The notes under the pieces are model-generated. The model was not told the origin of the DNA and ran no database searches. It worked only from the letters and a program-made list of their open reading frames with translations. The translations under genes and the position numbers were made by a program. Shown in pieces: positions 8,237-17,225 of a stretch of 64,000 nucleotides of DNA. Each line of letters opens with the position of its first letter. Positions within the stretch are counted from its first letter, which is position 1. This stretch comes from Nibribacter ruber (GTDB lineage: Bacteria; Bacteroidota; Bacteroidia; Cytophagales; Hymenobacteraceae): the NCBI RefSeq assembly GCF_009913235.1, contig NZ_CP047897.1, positions 2,251,501 to 2,315,500 on the forward strand, written 5' to 3'.

Positions 8237-8899
8237 CTAAATAAAATTCTCCACTTGTTCCTTGAACGAGGCGCGGGCAGAAGAGCGCTTGCGCTGTTTC
8301 TGGTTCCGGACATCCTCAAAGGCTTCGGCCACTTTGGGATTGCCTGAGATGTAATTGATGGTGAGGTGGAACGCATGGGTAAACTCAATGCGGTTGCGCT
8401 CCATGTCAATGACGGGCAGTTGTTCCTCCAGCTCAGAAACGGCAAGGCCTTTAGCCGGAAAGAGGTCATACTTGTCCAATACCTTCTCCAAAAACGCCTT
8501 GTATTGCTCCTGGGTAGGTCTTCTCACAATGGTCTGACCCAGAAAGAAACCGTTGTCCTTAAAGTGAAGGCACTGCGTTACCCGTACAGATCCTATAGAA
8601 GACGTGTAAAACAGAATCTCGTGCCCTTCTACCTCCATGTCACGGTTAGCGTGTAAATCTGGCTTTCCCAGGGCTTGCTTTGCATCCTTGAGCGAAGTAC
8701 CAAACTCAACACCTCTAAAGTTGATTCGAAGGTCAGTGTTCTCCACTACTTCCTTTGAATCTGTGATCATATTCAACAAGCTTGCAGCCGTGCGGGGGTA
8801 GTTCAATCTATCAAAATATTCCTCTTTTGTTGAGGAACTAGTCTCATATCGCTTTTTAGACTTTCCCGATGTGGACTTATGCCATAACAGACCAAACAT
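8237..8899 (-). CDS. hypothetical cytoplasmic protein
   Basis: The 220-residue protein has a basic, Ser-rich N-terminus (KSTSGKSKKRYETSSS), no signal peptide or membrane segment, and a basic C-terminus (RNQKQRKRSSARASFKEQ). The middle contains FRGVEFGTSLKDAKQALGKP, which resembles the start of SmpA/OmlA-like or DUF-type domains where a G-x-S-x-x-x-A-x-x-x-L-G-x-P motif is common. I do not recognise the family with confidence. It has its own terminator and is isolated by repeat-rich gaps on the 3' side. Confidence 0.65.
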   Translation of the reverse strand: MFGLLWHKSTSGKSKKRYETSSSTKEEYFDRLNYPRTAASLLNMITDSKEVVENTDLRINFRGVEFGTSLKDAKQALGKPDLHANRDMEVEGHEILFYTSSIGSVRVTQCLHFKDNGFFLGQTIVRRPTQEQYKAFLEKVLDKYDLFPAKGLAVSELEEQLPVIDMERNRIEFTHAFHLTINYISGNPKVAEAFEDVRNQKQRKRSSARASFKEQVENFI

Positions 8900-9255
8900 T
8901 GATAATATATTAAGTAAATGCTGAATTTAACTTTCCTTTTCTCTGAAGAGAAGGCCCTTTACAACAGATAGACCGCGCAACCTGCTATTTCTCCAGAATA
9001 CATTTAAAGCTAGTTACTATTGCGGGTGCTCTCTTCAAAGAAAATCTTTTAAGATTATAAAAAGTTCTTTCTATTATTAAACTAACCGATTCCACCTACA
9101 AGAGAAGGCAAAAATACACAAATTTCTCCCAAAACCCTATTGCAGGTCAGATAGTTCGGAGGCAGGTTAGCGTTGCGCAAAGGCCGCACTGCATCTCTGC
9201 TTCACCTTCTTGCAGATAAAGGATAAGACAACCAGCGCAGCACATATACCAAAAG
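8900..9255. other. gap between the hypothetical gene and the TonB receptor; nothing recognised
   Basis: AT-rich near 8900-9080 (probably the promoter side of the 8237-8899 gene), more mixed beyond. I see no open frame worth calling, no palindrome of the main family and no RNA gene. Confidence 0.5.
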
Positions 9256-9292
9256 AAGAGGCCGGCGTTAGGGATGCTAACGCCGGCCTCTT
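9256..9292 (-). terminator. 15-bp perfect hairpin after the TonB-dependent receptor gene
   Basis: AAGAGGCCGGCGTTA (9256-9270) is exactly complementary to TAACGCCGGCCTCTT (9278-9292). It lies about 36 nt past the receptor stop codon. The T-tract on the minus strand is short (CTTTTGG), so strength is uncertain. Confidence 0.65.
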
Positions 9293-9327
9293 GCAAGCCC
9301 ATGCTTTTCTGCCGGTGCAGAGTTTAT

Positions 9328-11805
9328 TTACCCGGCACGGCGTTTCTCTTCTTCGGCGCCGCCGGTGCGTCTGCGTGAAGGCGCCACCTGGCTCTTGCCA
9401 AACCTATAGGTGAAGCTCAAGGTAGCCACGCGGGTGTCTCTGCGTTGGTAGAAGCGTTCTGCGTACCCGGTGAGCTCTGTGGTGGCGCGGGTCTTGTTGG
9501 AATAGAAAACGTCAGACACGTTCAGTTTAAGGCTGGCTTTCTTGTCTAGGAACTGTTTTTGCACGCCCACAGAAACAAACTTGACCGGGTTCACATCCAG
9601 GAAGCCGTAAATCTCGCGGGCGCGGTAAACGCCTATCAGTTCAGCCGACCAGTTGTTGGGCAGCAGGAAGGAGTTGTTGGAGTTGAGGTTAAACGTAGGA
9701 CGGCCGTTGCGTAGGTTGGTGTTGGCCAGATTGCCTTGGTACAGACCGTAATAGATTTCTAGGTTGTTGGTACTGGTGAACCAGCGTGCCACCGTGATGG
9801 GCAAGGAAAGGGTGGCTCCATAATAGTCTAGTTGGGCCAGGTTCTGATCCTGCTGCTTTACAATGGGCTTGCCGTCTTCAGTGGTTTCGTCTGTGGGAGA
9901 CAGCACGCTCACCATCACGTCTGTGGTGCGGCTGTAGCTCAGCTTGGTCACAAATTTCTGCAGAAGCGTGTGCGTGAACTCAAACGAATAGGTGAGCTGC
10001 GGTTTAAGCGCCGGATTGCCTTGCGAGTAGGTGGTATGGTCCAGCAGGAATCTGAACGGGTTGAGCTGGTTGTAAGTAGGGCGGTCAATGCGCCTGCTCA
10101 AGGATAAACCTACATCATGCTTTTCGCTCACGGTGTAGCCCACGTACGCGCTGGGGAACAACTGCGTGTAGCTGCGGTCAAAGTCATCATGGGTGATGAG
10201 CTGCTTTCCTTCGGCTTGAGTATTCTCCAACCGAAGCCCCAGTTGCAGGCTTAGTTTGGTCCACTTCTTATTCAGGTTCAGGTAGGCCGCGTTGATGTTC
10301 TCTGAATACAGGAAGTGGTTGCTTTTGTCGTCCAGGTAATCATTGCGGCCCTCTGAGCGGTCAAAGAACTGCAGGTTGTTGTCTGCCTTCACCAGGCTGC
10401 TTTTCACACCGGCTTCTAAATTAGCGTTCATTGCTTTCAAGGGCTGGGCATAATCTACTTTGGCCGAGTAGATGGACAGTTCTCCGTCCAAGTCACTAAA
10501 CAGCGTGGAGTCTGACTGCGGCTTGGCTGCGTTCACAAAAGAAATGTTGATGTTTTGCAGGTCACGGGTCTGGAAGGCGGCATAGTCCACATCCGCCGAA
10601 ATCTCACGGCCGGTAGTGTCTATGGTATGCTTCAAGTTGAGGTTGAGGGCCTGGTTATTGCGGTTGGTGCCCGTAAAGCCATTGGTCAGGAAGGAACTTT
10701 GGTAAGCTTTGTTGCCATCCAACACATCGGCGCGATTATTAACGGTGCGGTTAATGTCTGTGAACGCGCCACTGCCCACTATGCCCACAATAGTCTTAGG
10801 CGAAATGGTGTAGTCTGCCCCTACTCTGCCGTTATGCCCATTGATGATGTGGCCGAACACGTTTTTCTGGTCATAAATACCCAGCAGGCTGCTAGACTTA
10901 GGGCCTTCCGTATCTGTTTCCTCTACTTCATAAAACTGCCGGTACAAGTCCAGCTTATTAATGTCATTGCGGTGTACGTAGTTGTAAGAACCAAACACGT
11001 TCACGTTTCGGTTGCGGTGGTTCAGTTGCAGGCCCTGGTTGGCCTTGGGGTACATGCCCATGCCAAAAGAAGAGGAAAGCGTGCCGTTGGTGCCCACGCG
11101 GTTGTCTTTCTTCAGCCTGATGTCAATGATCCCGGCGTTACCCGCCGCATCATACTTCGCAGAGGGGTTGGTGATCAAGTCGATCTTGGCCACGGTGTTG
11201 GCGCCCATGCCGCGCAGCATGTTGGCTAGTTCAGCCCCAGACATGGGCACGGGCTTGCCGTCTACCATCACAATCACGCCGCCTTTGCCGCGCATGCTTA
11301 TGTTGTCGTTCTGGTCAATGTTCACGCCGGGGGCTTTCTCCAGTACTTCCAGCACGGTGCTGCCCGTAGAAGCAATGCTGTTCTCTACGTTGAGCACCGT
11401 CTTGTCAAAATGCTGTTCCACCAAGGGCTTCTGCTGCTCAATCTTTATCTCCTTCAAGGCCACGGCGCGCTCTGGCATGACCAGATCGCCTAGGTTGAGG
11501 TTGTTGTCCAGCTTGATCACGCCAGATTGGTAGGTGGCATAGTCATAATGCGTGGCCATGAGTTTGTAGGTGCCGGCCGGCAGATTGCTGAAAATGAAAG
11601 AGCCATCCTCGGCAGAAACCTCCACTTTTACCAGTTCCATGGAAGGGTCTTTCACCAGCTGAATATTGGCGGCCAGCAGGGGCTCAGCCTTGGTGCCTTG
11701 TAGTTTTCCCTTCAGTTCATAGCGGCTGGTCTCCTGCGCCCAGGCAGGCACGGTAGCCAAAAGTAAGAAGAAGAGCAGGGTGAACAGTTTGTCTTGGTGT
11801 TTCAT
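9328..11805 (-). CDS. TonB-dependent receptor, outer-membrane beta-barrel family
   Basis: The product of about 825 residues starts MKHQDKLFTLLFFLLLATVP, a signal peptide cleaved near WAQETS. An alternative ATG three codons upstream (11814) is possible. A CarboxypepD_reg-like domain follows (about 30-110, with GTYKLMATHYDY). Next is a plug domain (about 125-230, with STVLEVLEKAPGV, GKGGVIVMVDGKP and SAKYDAAGNAGIIDI), then a large barrel. The plug and barrel match the OMP_b-brl_3 subgroup, related to siderophore- or peptide-type receptors. No SusD-like partner is adjacent, so glycan uptake is unlikely. The basic C-terminal tail (RRRTGGAEEEKRRAG) is unusual, since such barrels usually end in an aromatic residue. 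Confidence 0.85.
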   Translation of the reverse strand: MKHQDKLFTLLFFLLLATVPAWAQETSRYELKGKLQGTKAEPLLAANIQLVKDPSMELVKVEVSAEDGSFIFSNLPAGTYKLMATHYDYATYQSGVIKLDNNLNLGDLVMPERAVALKEIKIEQQKPLVEQHFDKTVLNVENSIASTGSTVLEVLEKAPGVNIDQNDNISMRGKGGVIVMVDGKPVPMSGAELANMLRGMGANTVAKIDLITNPSAKYDAAGNAGIIDIRLKKDNRVGTNGTLSSSFGMGMYPKANQGLQLNHRNRNVNVFGSYNYVHRNDINKLDLYRQFYEVEETDTEGPKSSSLLGIYDQKNVFGHIINGHNGRVGADYTISPKTIVGIVGSGAFTDINRTVNNRADVLDGNKAYQSSFLTNGFTGTNRNNQALNLNLKHTIDTTGREISADVDYAAFQTRDLQNINISFVNAAKPQSDSTLFSDLDGELSIYSAKVDYAQPLKAMNANLEAGVKSSLVKADNNLQFFDRSEGRNDYLDDKSNHFLYSENINAAYLNLNKKWTKLSLQLGLRLENTQAEGKQLITHDDFDRSYTQLFPSAYVGYTVSEKHDVGLSLSRRIDRPTYNQLNPFRFLLDHTTYSQGNPALKPQLTYSFEFTHTLLQKFVTKLSYSRTTDVMVSVLSPTDETTEDGKPIVKQQDQNLAQLDYYGATLSLPITVARWFTSTNNLEIYYGLYQGNLANTNLRNGRPTFNLNSNNSFLLPNNWSAELIGVYRAREIYGFLDVNPVKFVSVGVQKQFLDKKASLKLNVSDVFYSNKTRATTELTGYAERFYQRRDTRVATLSFTYRFGKSQVAPSRRRTGGAEEEKRRAG

Positions 11806-12048
11806 AGTAGGCATTGTTTGGTAAGTACTTAGTTAAGGCAAAGGACACGCCGTAGAACTGTTCACGTCTGGCACAGCCCTTCCTGTGACACGTCTTGGCA
11901 AGGGGTGTGCCAATATTTTAATTGTCTATTTATCAGATATTTACAAATAACCCATCAGACCCAGGTGTATAAAAATGAACACTTTTAGCCTGTTACCGAA
12001 CACCAGACCATAAGCAGAACAGGGGTAAACGCTTCCAAGAAAAATTTC

Positions 12049-12086
12049 CGTTTTTAGCCTGTTTCCTGGAAAATACCCCAAAAACG
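12049..12086. repeat. 38-bp palindrome, copy 5
   Basis: Left arm CGTTTTTAGCCTGTTTCC, centre TG, right arm GAAAATACCCCAAAAACG. It sits between divergent genes, just upstream of the aspS promoter box, so it cannot be a 3' end structure for either neighbour. Confidence 0.85.
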
Positions 12087-12113
12087 GCTTTCAAAAGAAC
12101 AGAGGAGATTGTG

Positions 12114-12121
12114 TACCTTTG
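12114..12121 (+). promoter_or_regulatory. TACCTTTG -7 box for aspS
   Basis: A perfect TAnnTTTG match 35 nt before the aspS ATG. No clear -33 TTTG is seen. It lies inside the frame upstream of the ATG, which argues against a longer N-terminus. Confidence 0.5.
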
Positions 12122-12155
12122 CCCATTGTTTTTGCGAATTAGAAAGAGAGATACC

Positions 12156-13907
12156 ATGCTTCGTTCACACACCTGCGGCGAATTGCGCTTAGAGAATGTA
12201 GGCCAGGAAGTTGTCCTGACCGGTTGGGTACAGAAATCACGCGACAAAGGCGGCATGCTGTGGGTAGACCTGCGCGACCGCTACGGCATCACGCAGTTGA
12301 TGCTGGAGGAAGGCGTTTCTAGCCCAGAGGCCCTCACCCTGGCGCGTACCTTGGGCCGCGAGTTTGTGATAAAAGCCACCGGCACCGTGATTGAGCGCGT
12401 GGCCAAGAATGACAAAATTGCCACCGGCGATATTGAGATAAAAGTAACCGCGCTGGAGATCCTGAACCCCGCCAAACTACCTCCTTTCTTAATTGAGGAC
12501 GAAACCGACGGCGGCGATGACCTGCGCATGAAGTACCGGTATCTGGACCTGCGCCGTAACCCGGTACGCAAGAGCCTGGAGCTGCGTCACCGCATCGGTC
12601 AGCAGACGCGTTCGTATCTGGACGGCCAGGGCTTTATTGAGGTAGAGACGCCGGTCCTAATCAAATCCACCCCAGAAGGTGCCCGTGACTTTGTAGTGCC
12701 TAGCCGCATGAACCCCGGTGAGTTTTACGCCCTGCCACAATCGCCGCAGACGTTTAAGCAGTTGTTGATGGTGTCGGGCTTTGACAAATACTTCCAGATT
12801 GTGAAGTGCTTTAGAGACGAAGACTTGCGCGCCGACCGTCAGCCAGAATTCACCCAGATTGACTGCGAAATGTCTTTTGTGACGCAGGAAGACATCCTGA
12901 ACACATTTGAAGGCTTGGTGAAGCAACTGTTCCGTGCCGTGAAAGGCATTGAACTGCCAGACTTCCCGCGCATGACGTACGCAGATGCGATGCGTCTGTA
13001 CGGCTCAGACAAGCCAGACACCCGTTTCGGGATGCAGTTTGTAGAGCTGAATGACGTGGTGAAAAACAAAGGCTTTAAGGTATTTGATGATGCCGAGTTA
13101 GTGGTGGGCATCAATGCCTCTGGCAGCGCCCATTTCACCCGCAAGCAATTGGATGAGCTCACAGACTTCGTGAAGCGTCCACAGGTAGGTGCCACCGGTT
13201 TGGTGTATGCCCGCGTGCAGGAAGACGGAAGCGTAAAATCAAGCGTGGACAAATTCTACTCGCCAGAAGACCTGCAACTATGGGCGCAGGCCTTCAATGC
13301 GCAGCCGGGAGATTTACTGTTAGTCTTGGCCGGAGGCGCTGATAAAACCAGAAAAGCGTTGAACGAATTGCGCTTAGAGATGGGCACCCGATTAGGCATG
13401 CGCGACAAAGACACATTTTCTACGTTGTGGGTACTGGACTTCCCGCTCTTGGAGTGGGACGAGGAAAGCAACCGCTACCACGCCATGCACCACCCGTTCA
13501 CCTCGCCTAAGCCCGAGGATATGGACCTGATTGACACCAACCCGGGCGCCGTGCGTGCCAATGCCTATGACATGGTGATTAACGGTGTAGAAGTAGGCGG
13601 TGGTTCTATCCGTATCCATGACCGTGCCGTGCAGTCACGCATGTTCAACCTGTTAGGTTTCACGCCCGAGGAAGCTCAAGCCCAGTTCGGCTTCTTACTA
13701 GATGCCTTTGAGTACGGTGCGCCTCCGCACGGTGGCATCGCCTTCGGGTTTGACCGCCTGTGCTCTCTGTTCGGTGGCGCAGACTCTATCCGGGATTTCA
13801 TTGCTTTCCCTAAAAACAACTCGGGTCGTGACGTCATGATTGACGCACCGTCGCCAATCGCGCAAGCGCAATTGGATGAGTTGCAGATAGACACGAGATT
13901 GAAATAA
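12156..13907 (+). CDS. aspS: aspartate--tRNA ligase
   Basis: The 583-residue cytoplasmic class II synthetase attaches aspartate to tRNA-Asp. The N-terminal OB fold (residues 1-110, starting [16 protein letters not shown]) binds the anticodon. Motif 2 is [17 protein letters not shown] at about 217-233, the bacterial GAD insertion lies near 280-420, and motif 3 is GIAFGFDRL at about 527. Length and the GAD insert are those of the bacterial type. The ATG at 12156 is chosen because it matches the family N-terminus and is preceded by AGAAAGAGAG. Confidence 0.96.
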   Translation: MLRSHTCGELRLENVGQEVVLTGWVQKSRDKGGMLWVDLRDRYGITQLMLEEGVSSPEALTLARTLGREFVIKATGTVIERVAKNDKIATGDIEIKVTALEILNPAKLPPFLIEDETDGGDDLRMKYRYLDLRRNPVRKSLELRHRIGQQTRSYLDGQGFIEVETPVLIKSTPEGARDFVVPSRMNPGEFYALPQSPQTFKQLLMVSGFDKYFQIVKCFRDEDLRADRQPEFTQIDCEMSFVTQEDILNTFEGLVKQLFRAVKGIELPDFPRMTYADAMRLYGSDKPDTRFGMQFVELNDVVKNKGFKVFDDAELVVGINASGSAHFTRKQLDELTDFVKRPQVGATGLVYARVQEDGSVKSSVDKFYSPEDLQLWAQAFNAQPGDLLLVLAGGADKTRKALNELRLEMGTRLGMRDKDTFSTLWVLDFPLLEWDEESNRYHAMHHPFTSPKPEDMDLIDTNPGAVRANAYDMVINGVEVGGGSIRIHDRAVQSRMFNLLGFTPEEAQAQFGFLLDAFEYGAPPHGGIAFGFDRLCSLFGGADSIRDFIAFPKNNSGRDVMIDAPSPIAQAQLDELQIDTRLK

Positions 13908-13940
13908 TTGCTGATTGTCAATTATTGATTGTTATAAAAA

Positions 13941-13980
13941 GAGCCTGCGGAGTTGCTACTTCGCAGGCTCTTTCGTTTTT
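13941..13980 (+). terminator. aspS intrinsic terminator
   Basis: GAGCCTGCG pairs with CGCAGGCTC around a 12-nt loop and is followed by TTTCGTTTTT. The T-rich tail overlaps the left edge of palindrome copy 6. Confidence 0.85.
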
Positions 13981-14011
13981 GGCCTGTTTTGGTGAAAACG
14001 GACCAAAAACG
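13974..14011. repeat. 38-bp palindrome, copy 6
   Basis: Left arm CGTTTTTGGCCTGTTTTG, centre GT, right arm GAAAACGGACCAAAAACG. It directly abuts the aspS terminator and shares its T tract. Confidence 0.85.
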
Positions 14012-14060
14012 AAATCGTAGCATCACTTTCTAATCACACGATACAGTTTACTACAAGCAG

Positions 14061-14092
14061 ATTCTCCCCTTGAGGGGAGCGAAGAGGGGTGT
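14061..14092 (-). repeat. CCCCTCAAGGGG-type repeat, copy C
   Basis: Reverse orientation of the 32-bp core (ATTCTCCCCTTGAGGGGAGC then GAAGAGGGGTGT). It forms an inverted pair with copy D about 100 nt away. Confidence 0.85.
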
Positions 14093-14193
14093 CTGCTTTG
14101 CTGGGAATTGCGTCCCCAATCTTAATAGATCAAAACCACTTACACGATGTATAAAATCACATAAGACTTCAGAAGGAGTACTCTCCTGTATAA

Positions 14194-14225
14194 ACACCCC
14201 TCTACGCTCCCCTCAAGGGGAGAAT
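14194..14225 (+). repeat. CCCCTCAAGGGG-type repeat, copy D
   Basis: Forward orientation, identical in its 32-bp core to copy A at 7739. With copy C it forms long inverted arms around 101 nt, including matching CTGCTTTG flanks. Confidence 0.85.
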
Positions 14226-14303
14226 CTGCTTTGAGCAAGCGACAATGGTAGTGAGTAGGAACAATCCCCAAACAATCAGCAATTGGCAATTAGCAATCAC
14301 TTT

Positions 14304-14341
14304 CGTTTTTGGCCTAATTTCCAGAAAACAACCCAAAAACG
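14304..14341. repeat. 38-bp palindrome, copy 7
   Basis: Left arm CGTTTTTGGCCTAATTTC, centre CA, right arm GAAAACAACCCAAAAACG. It lies about 145 nt upstream of the hydrolase gene. Confidence 0.85.
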
Positions 14342-14485
14342 GCTTCACTTATCAAGCAAAATAAGCGCCTCTGCCGTTCACCCCTTCCATCAACCGCTCA
14401 TCATATTTCCCTTCCCAAGCATGAACACTTCCTCCATATTTGTATCAATCAATCGCACTTAATAACATTTAACCAATACAAAACC

Positions 14486-15352
14486 ATGAAAACAAAACTA
14501 ACCTCTCTCCTAGCACTTCTGTTGTTCATCACGATTACAGCCCAAGCCAAAGTCCCTTCTTTCAAAGTAGTAAAGACCGGCAAAGGCCCCGCTATGATTT
14601 TGATTCCAGGTTTAAACTCCGATGGTGAGGTTTGGGACGAGACGGTGAAGCACTACCAGAAGAGCTATACTTGCTACGTGCTGACCTTACCGGGTTTCGC
14701 GGGACAGCCGGCCATCCAAACAGACCACTTCCTGAACACCGTACGCGACGAGATTATCACGTATGTGCAAGAGAACAAGCTTAAGAAACCAGTATTGGTG
14801 GGTCACAGCTTGGGCGGGTATATGACTCTAGCGCTGAGTGTGAAAGCGCCTGATTTGTTCGGGAAAGTGGTGGTGGTTGACGGTTTGCCGTACATTGGTG
14901 CCGCTCAGAATCCTGGAGCGACTGTAGAAACCATCAAGCCCATGGCCGAGCAAATGAAGAACTCCATGGCCAAGATGAGCCCTGAGATGCAGAAACAACA
15001 GGAAGCCAGCTACGGAGTGACCATGGCCACCGACTCTGCGCACATCAAAAAAGTAATTGACTGGGGCAGAAAGTCTGATTATAAAACCACCGGCCAGGCC
15101 ATGTATGAAATGTATACCACTGACTTGCGCAAAGACATCGCCTCTATCAAATCTCCGGTGCTAGTGTTGGGTGCCTGGTACGGGTACAAAAATTACGGCG
15201 TGACCAAAGAGTTAACCACCAACATGTATAAAGGGCAATTTGCTAACTTGCCTACCGCCGAAGTTAAGATAGCAGACACCGCCCGCCACTTCATCATGTA
15301 TGATGAGCCCACCTGGATGTTTGCACAGATGGACGCCTTCCTGCAGAAATAA
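14486..15352 (+). CDS. secreted alpha/beta hydrolase
   Basis: The 288-residue protein has a signal peptide (MKTKLTSLLALLLFITITAQ) and an alpha/beta-hydrolase fold. The oxyanion region is ILIPGLNSDGEVW, the nucleophile Ser108 lies in VGHSLGG, and the likely catalytic His268 is in TARHFIMYDEP. It probably acts in the periplasm or outside on an ester or amide; the substrate is unknown. The LytS-like kinase gene starts only 9 nt after the stop, so hydrolase, kinase and regulator form one transcription unit. Confidence 0.85.
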   Translation: MKTKLTSLLALLLFITITAQAKVPSFKVVKTGKGPAMILIPGLNSDGEVWDETVKHYQKSYTCYVLTLPGFAGQPAIQTDHFLNTVRDEIITYVQENKLKKPVLVGHSLGGYMTLALSVKAPDLFGKVVVVDGLPYIGAAQNPGATVETIKPMAEQMKNSMAKMSPEMQKQQEASYGVTMATDSAHIKKVIDWGRKSDYKTTGQAMYEMYTTDLRKDIASIKSPVLVLGAWYGYKNYGVTKELTTNMYKGQFANLPTAEVKIADTARHFIMYDEPTWMFAQMDAFLQK

Positions 15353-15361
15353 GCACGGTTC

Positions 15362-16420
15362 ATGTCAAACACACGTCAACAAAAATGGTATTGGGTCTGC
15401 CAGGGTATTGGCTGGACCCTTTACTTTTTAACGGGTCTGTTCATCAGTTACAAGTTTTTTAAGGGCTCCAGTACCATGTACGGCATCCAGTTCACCGGTG
15501 CTTTCTTGTTTCTGATGGCTACGCACCTGCAACGCTTCCTTTCCAAGAAATACCACTGGCAGAAACTGTCCATCCCCAGGCTGGCCCTTTTGATACTGCT
15601 CTACAATGCCGTCAGCTCTGTGCTGGTGCAATTGATTACCTATGCCCAGATGGTATTTAGCGGGGCTTACACGTGGAATCAGATGGAATTCTTGATTTTG
15701 CTCCTGTATTCCATCAACGGCACTTTGGTACTCACCGCGTGGTCGTCCTTTTATTTCGGGTTTCAATCCATCCAGCGTTGGAAAGCCAAAGAAGTAGAAA
15801 CACTCAAACTGCAACTATCTTTGAAAGAAGCCGAGTTGGAGGCCATCCGGTCTCAACTTAATCCGCACTTTCTGTTCAACAGCCTCAACAACATCCGGTC
15901 TTTGGTCTTAGAAGATCCGTCTAAAGCCCGCGAGATGATAACGCGCCTGTCTGCCATGATGCGCTACGTGATTGGCTACAACCGCAACAACCTGGTGAGC
16001 GTGGCCGAGGAGCTGGAGTTTCTGGACCATTACGTGGCCCTGGAGAAAATCCATTTCGAGGACAAGCTGGCATTTTCTTCTGAGGTCTCTGATGATTTAA
16101 AATCAGCCGCCATTCCGCCGCTGGGCATTCAATTGCTGGTGGAGAACGCCATCAAACATGGCATTGGTACGCAGGCCAAAGGAGGGCACATTGCGCTTTC
16201 CCTACACCGATTGAATGGCCATTTACAAGTACAGGTAGAGAATACGGGTAAGCTAAGCACATCTTCTGCTCCTTCAGGCATTGGTATTCAGCGGTTGCTG
16301 GAGCGCGTAAACCATTCCCTGGACCAGCCCGGCACTTTTCAATTGCACCAATCCACAGACACCAGCGTGACCGCCACACTCACGCTTCCTTTTAAAGAAT
16401 ATGAGAATCTGCATCGTTGA
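15362..16420 (+). CDS. LytS-type sensor histidine kinase
   Basis: The 352-residue protein has four hydrophobic N-terminal segments (about residues 14-35, 40-60, 75-98 and 115-140). A helical linker follows, then the His_kinase (PF06580) region with phospho-acceptor His169 in LNPHFLFNSLNNIRSL and an HATPase_c domain whose N-box is LLVENAIKHGIG. It lacks a large periplasmic sensor domain, so the signal is probably sensed in or at the membrane. The stop overlaps the start of the response regulator by 20 nt, so the two are translationally coupled. Confidence 0.92.
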   Translation: MSNTRQQKWYWVCQGIGWTLYFLTGLFISYKFFKGSSTMYGIQFTGAFLFLMATHLQRFLSKKYHWQKLSIPRLALLILLYNAVSSVLVQLITYAQMVFSGAYTWNQMEFLILLLYSINGTLVLTAWSSFYFGFQSIQRWKAKEVETLKLQLSLKEAELEAIRSQLNPHFLFNSLNNIRSLVLEDPSKAREMITRLSAMMRYVIGYNRNNLVSVAEELEFLDHYVALEKIHFEDKLAFSSEVSDDLKSAAIPPLGIQLLVENAIKHGIGTQAKGGHIALSLHRLNGHLQVQVENTGKLSTSSAPSGIGIQRLLERVNHSLDQPGTFQLHQSTDTSVTATLTLPFKEYENLHR

Positions 16421-17117
16421 AGACTCGCGGCTGGCGCGCCTGGAGCTGAAGCATTTACTTACCAAATTTCCGGAACTAGACCTGGTAGGCGAAGCCGAAA
16501 ATGCCGAAGAAGGCATTGCCTTAGTAGAGGAACTTCGGCCGGACCTGCTTTTCCTAGACATTCACCTGCCCCAGAAGAACGGCTTTGAGTTATTGGAGTC
16601 CCTAGAGCATGTGCCGCAAGTTATCTTCACCACCGCCTATGACCAGTATGCTTTGCAGGCCTTCGAGCGGAATGCGCTGGACTACCTCATGAAGCCCATT
16701 GAGGAGAGCCGCCTGCGCCAAGCCGTGGAGAAAGCGCTGGCCAAACAGGAAGCGGTGAAGCCTGCCCTTGCCCCTTCTCAATTAAGTGAAGAAGACCGGG
16801 TGTTTGTGAAAGACGGCGAGCGCTGTTGGTTTGTGGCCTTAAAGCAGGTGCGCCTCATAGAATCCAACGGAAACTACGCCTTGCTCTCCTTCAACAATGA
16901 ACGCCCCTGCATCCTCAAAACCCTAAATTACCTGGAAAGCCGCTTAGACCCCAAGGTATTCTTCCGGGCCAACCGCCAGCAGATTATCAATGTGAACTAC
17001 ATTGAACAAATCAACCCGTGGTTCAGCGGCAGCATCAAGATTCAACTGAGAGGTGGCGAGGAAGTAGAAGTATCCCGCAGGCAGACGCAGGTGTTCAAGG
17101 ATCTGATGAGTTTGTAA
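16401..17117 (+). CDS. LytTR-family response regulator
   Basis: The 238-residue protein has a receiver domain (about 1-120) with the acidic pair Glu7-Asp8, phospho-acceptor Asp53 in LFLDIHLPQKNG, Thr77/Thr78 and Lys98 in DYLMKPI. A LytTR DNA-binding domain follows (about 132-236). It is the cognate partner of the overlapping kinase. Targets cannot be read from the sequence; autoregulation of the hydrolase-kinase-regulator operon is plausible. Confidence 0.94.
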   Translation: MRICIVEDSRLARLELKHLLTKFPELDLVGEAENAEEGIALVEELRPDLLFLDIHLPQKNGFELLESLEHVPQVIFTTAYDQYALQAFERNALDYLMKPIEESRLRQAVEKALAKQEAVKPALAPSQLSEEDRVFVKDGERCWFVALKQVRLIESNGNYALLSFNNERPCILKTLNYLESRLDPKVFFRANRQQIINVNYIEQINPWFSGSIKIQLRGGEEVEVSRRQTQVFKDLMSL

Positions 17118-17165
17118 AGCTTCGTTTTTGGCCTGTTTCCTGGAAAACAAGCCAAAAACGAAGCT
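17118..17165. repeat. 38-bp palindrome, copy 8, with paired outer extension
   Basis: The core is 17123-17160. The outer AGCTT and AAGCT also pair. It begins at the stop codon of the response regulator gene, in a convergent gap with the ClC gene. Confidence 0.88.
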
Positions 17166-17177
17166 CAGATACACCCA

Positions 17178-17213
17178 CGCGTCTCAATTTGAGATTCAGC
17201 CCAGAGACGCGCG
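17178..17213. terminator. hairpin between the response regulator and ClC genes
   Basis: CGCGTCTC pairs with GAGACGCG around a spacer of about 20 nt. It is placed 12 nt before the ClC stop codon in a convergent gap. A clear T-tract is missing, so termination is uncertain. Confidence 0.45.
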
Positions 17214-17225
17214 GGCTTGCTATTT

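Larger units (their letters stand above)
11806..12155. other. divergent regulatory gap between the TonB receptor and aspS
   Basis: This 350-bp gap should contain both promoters. It holds repeat copy 5, a possible decayed copy at about 11981-12014, and a TACCTTTG box 35 nt before aspS. I see no gene. Confidence 0.55.
13908..14485. other. repeat-rich gap between aspS and the hydrolase gene
   Basis: It contains the aspS terminator, palindrome copies 6 and 7, an inverted pair of CCCCTCAAGGGG-type repeats and short AT-rich tracts (TGCTGATTGTCAATTATTG, AGCAATTGGCAATTAGCAA). No open frame is convincing. Confidence 0.6.

Noticed and set aside
10555-11229. 224-codon frame antisense to the TonB receptor gene
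   Set aside because: It is a shadow of a strongly supported gene on the other strand.
11981-12014. Decayed 27th copy of the 38-bp palindrome
   Set aside because: Only the ACTTTTAGCCTGTT portion resembles the left arm and the other half does not pair, so it was not counted.
12111-12155. Upstream extension of AspRS
   Set aside because: The added residues do not match the family, and the TACCTTTG promoter box lies inside them.
14061-14225. CRISPR-like repeat-spacer pattern
   Set aside because: There are only two repeat units in opposite orientation; no regular spacing and no cas genes.
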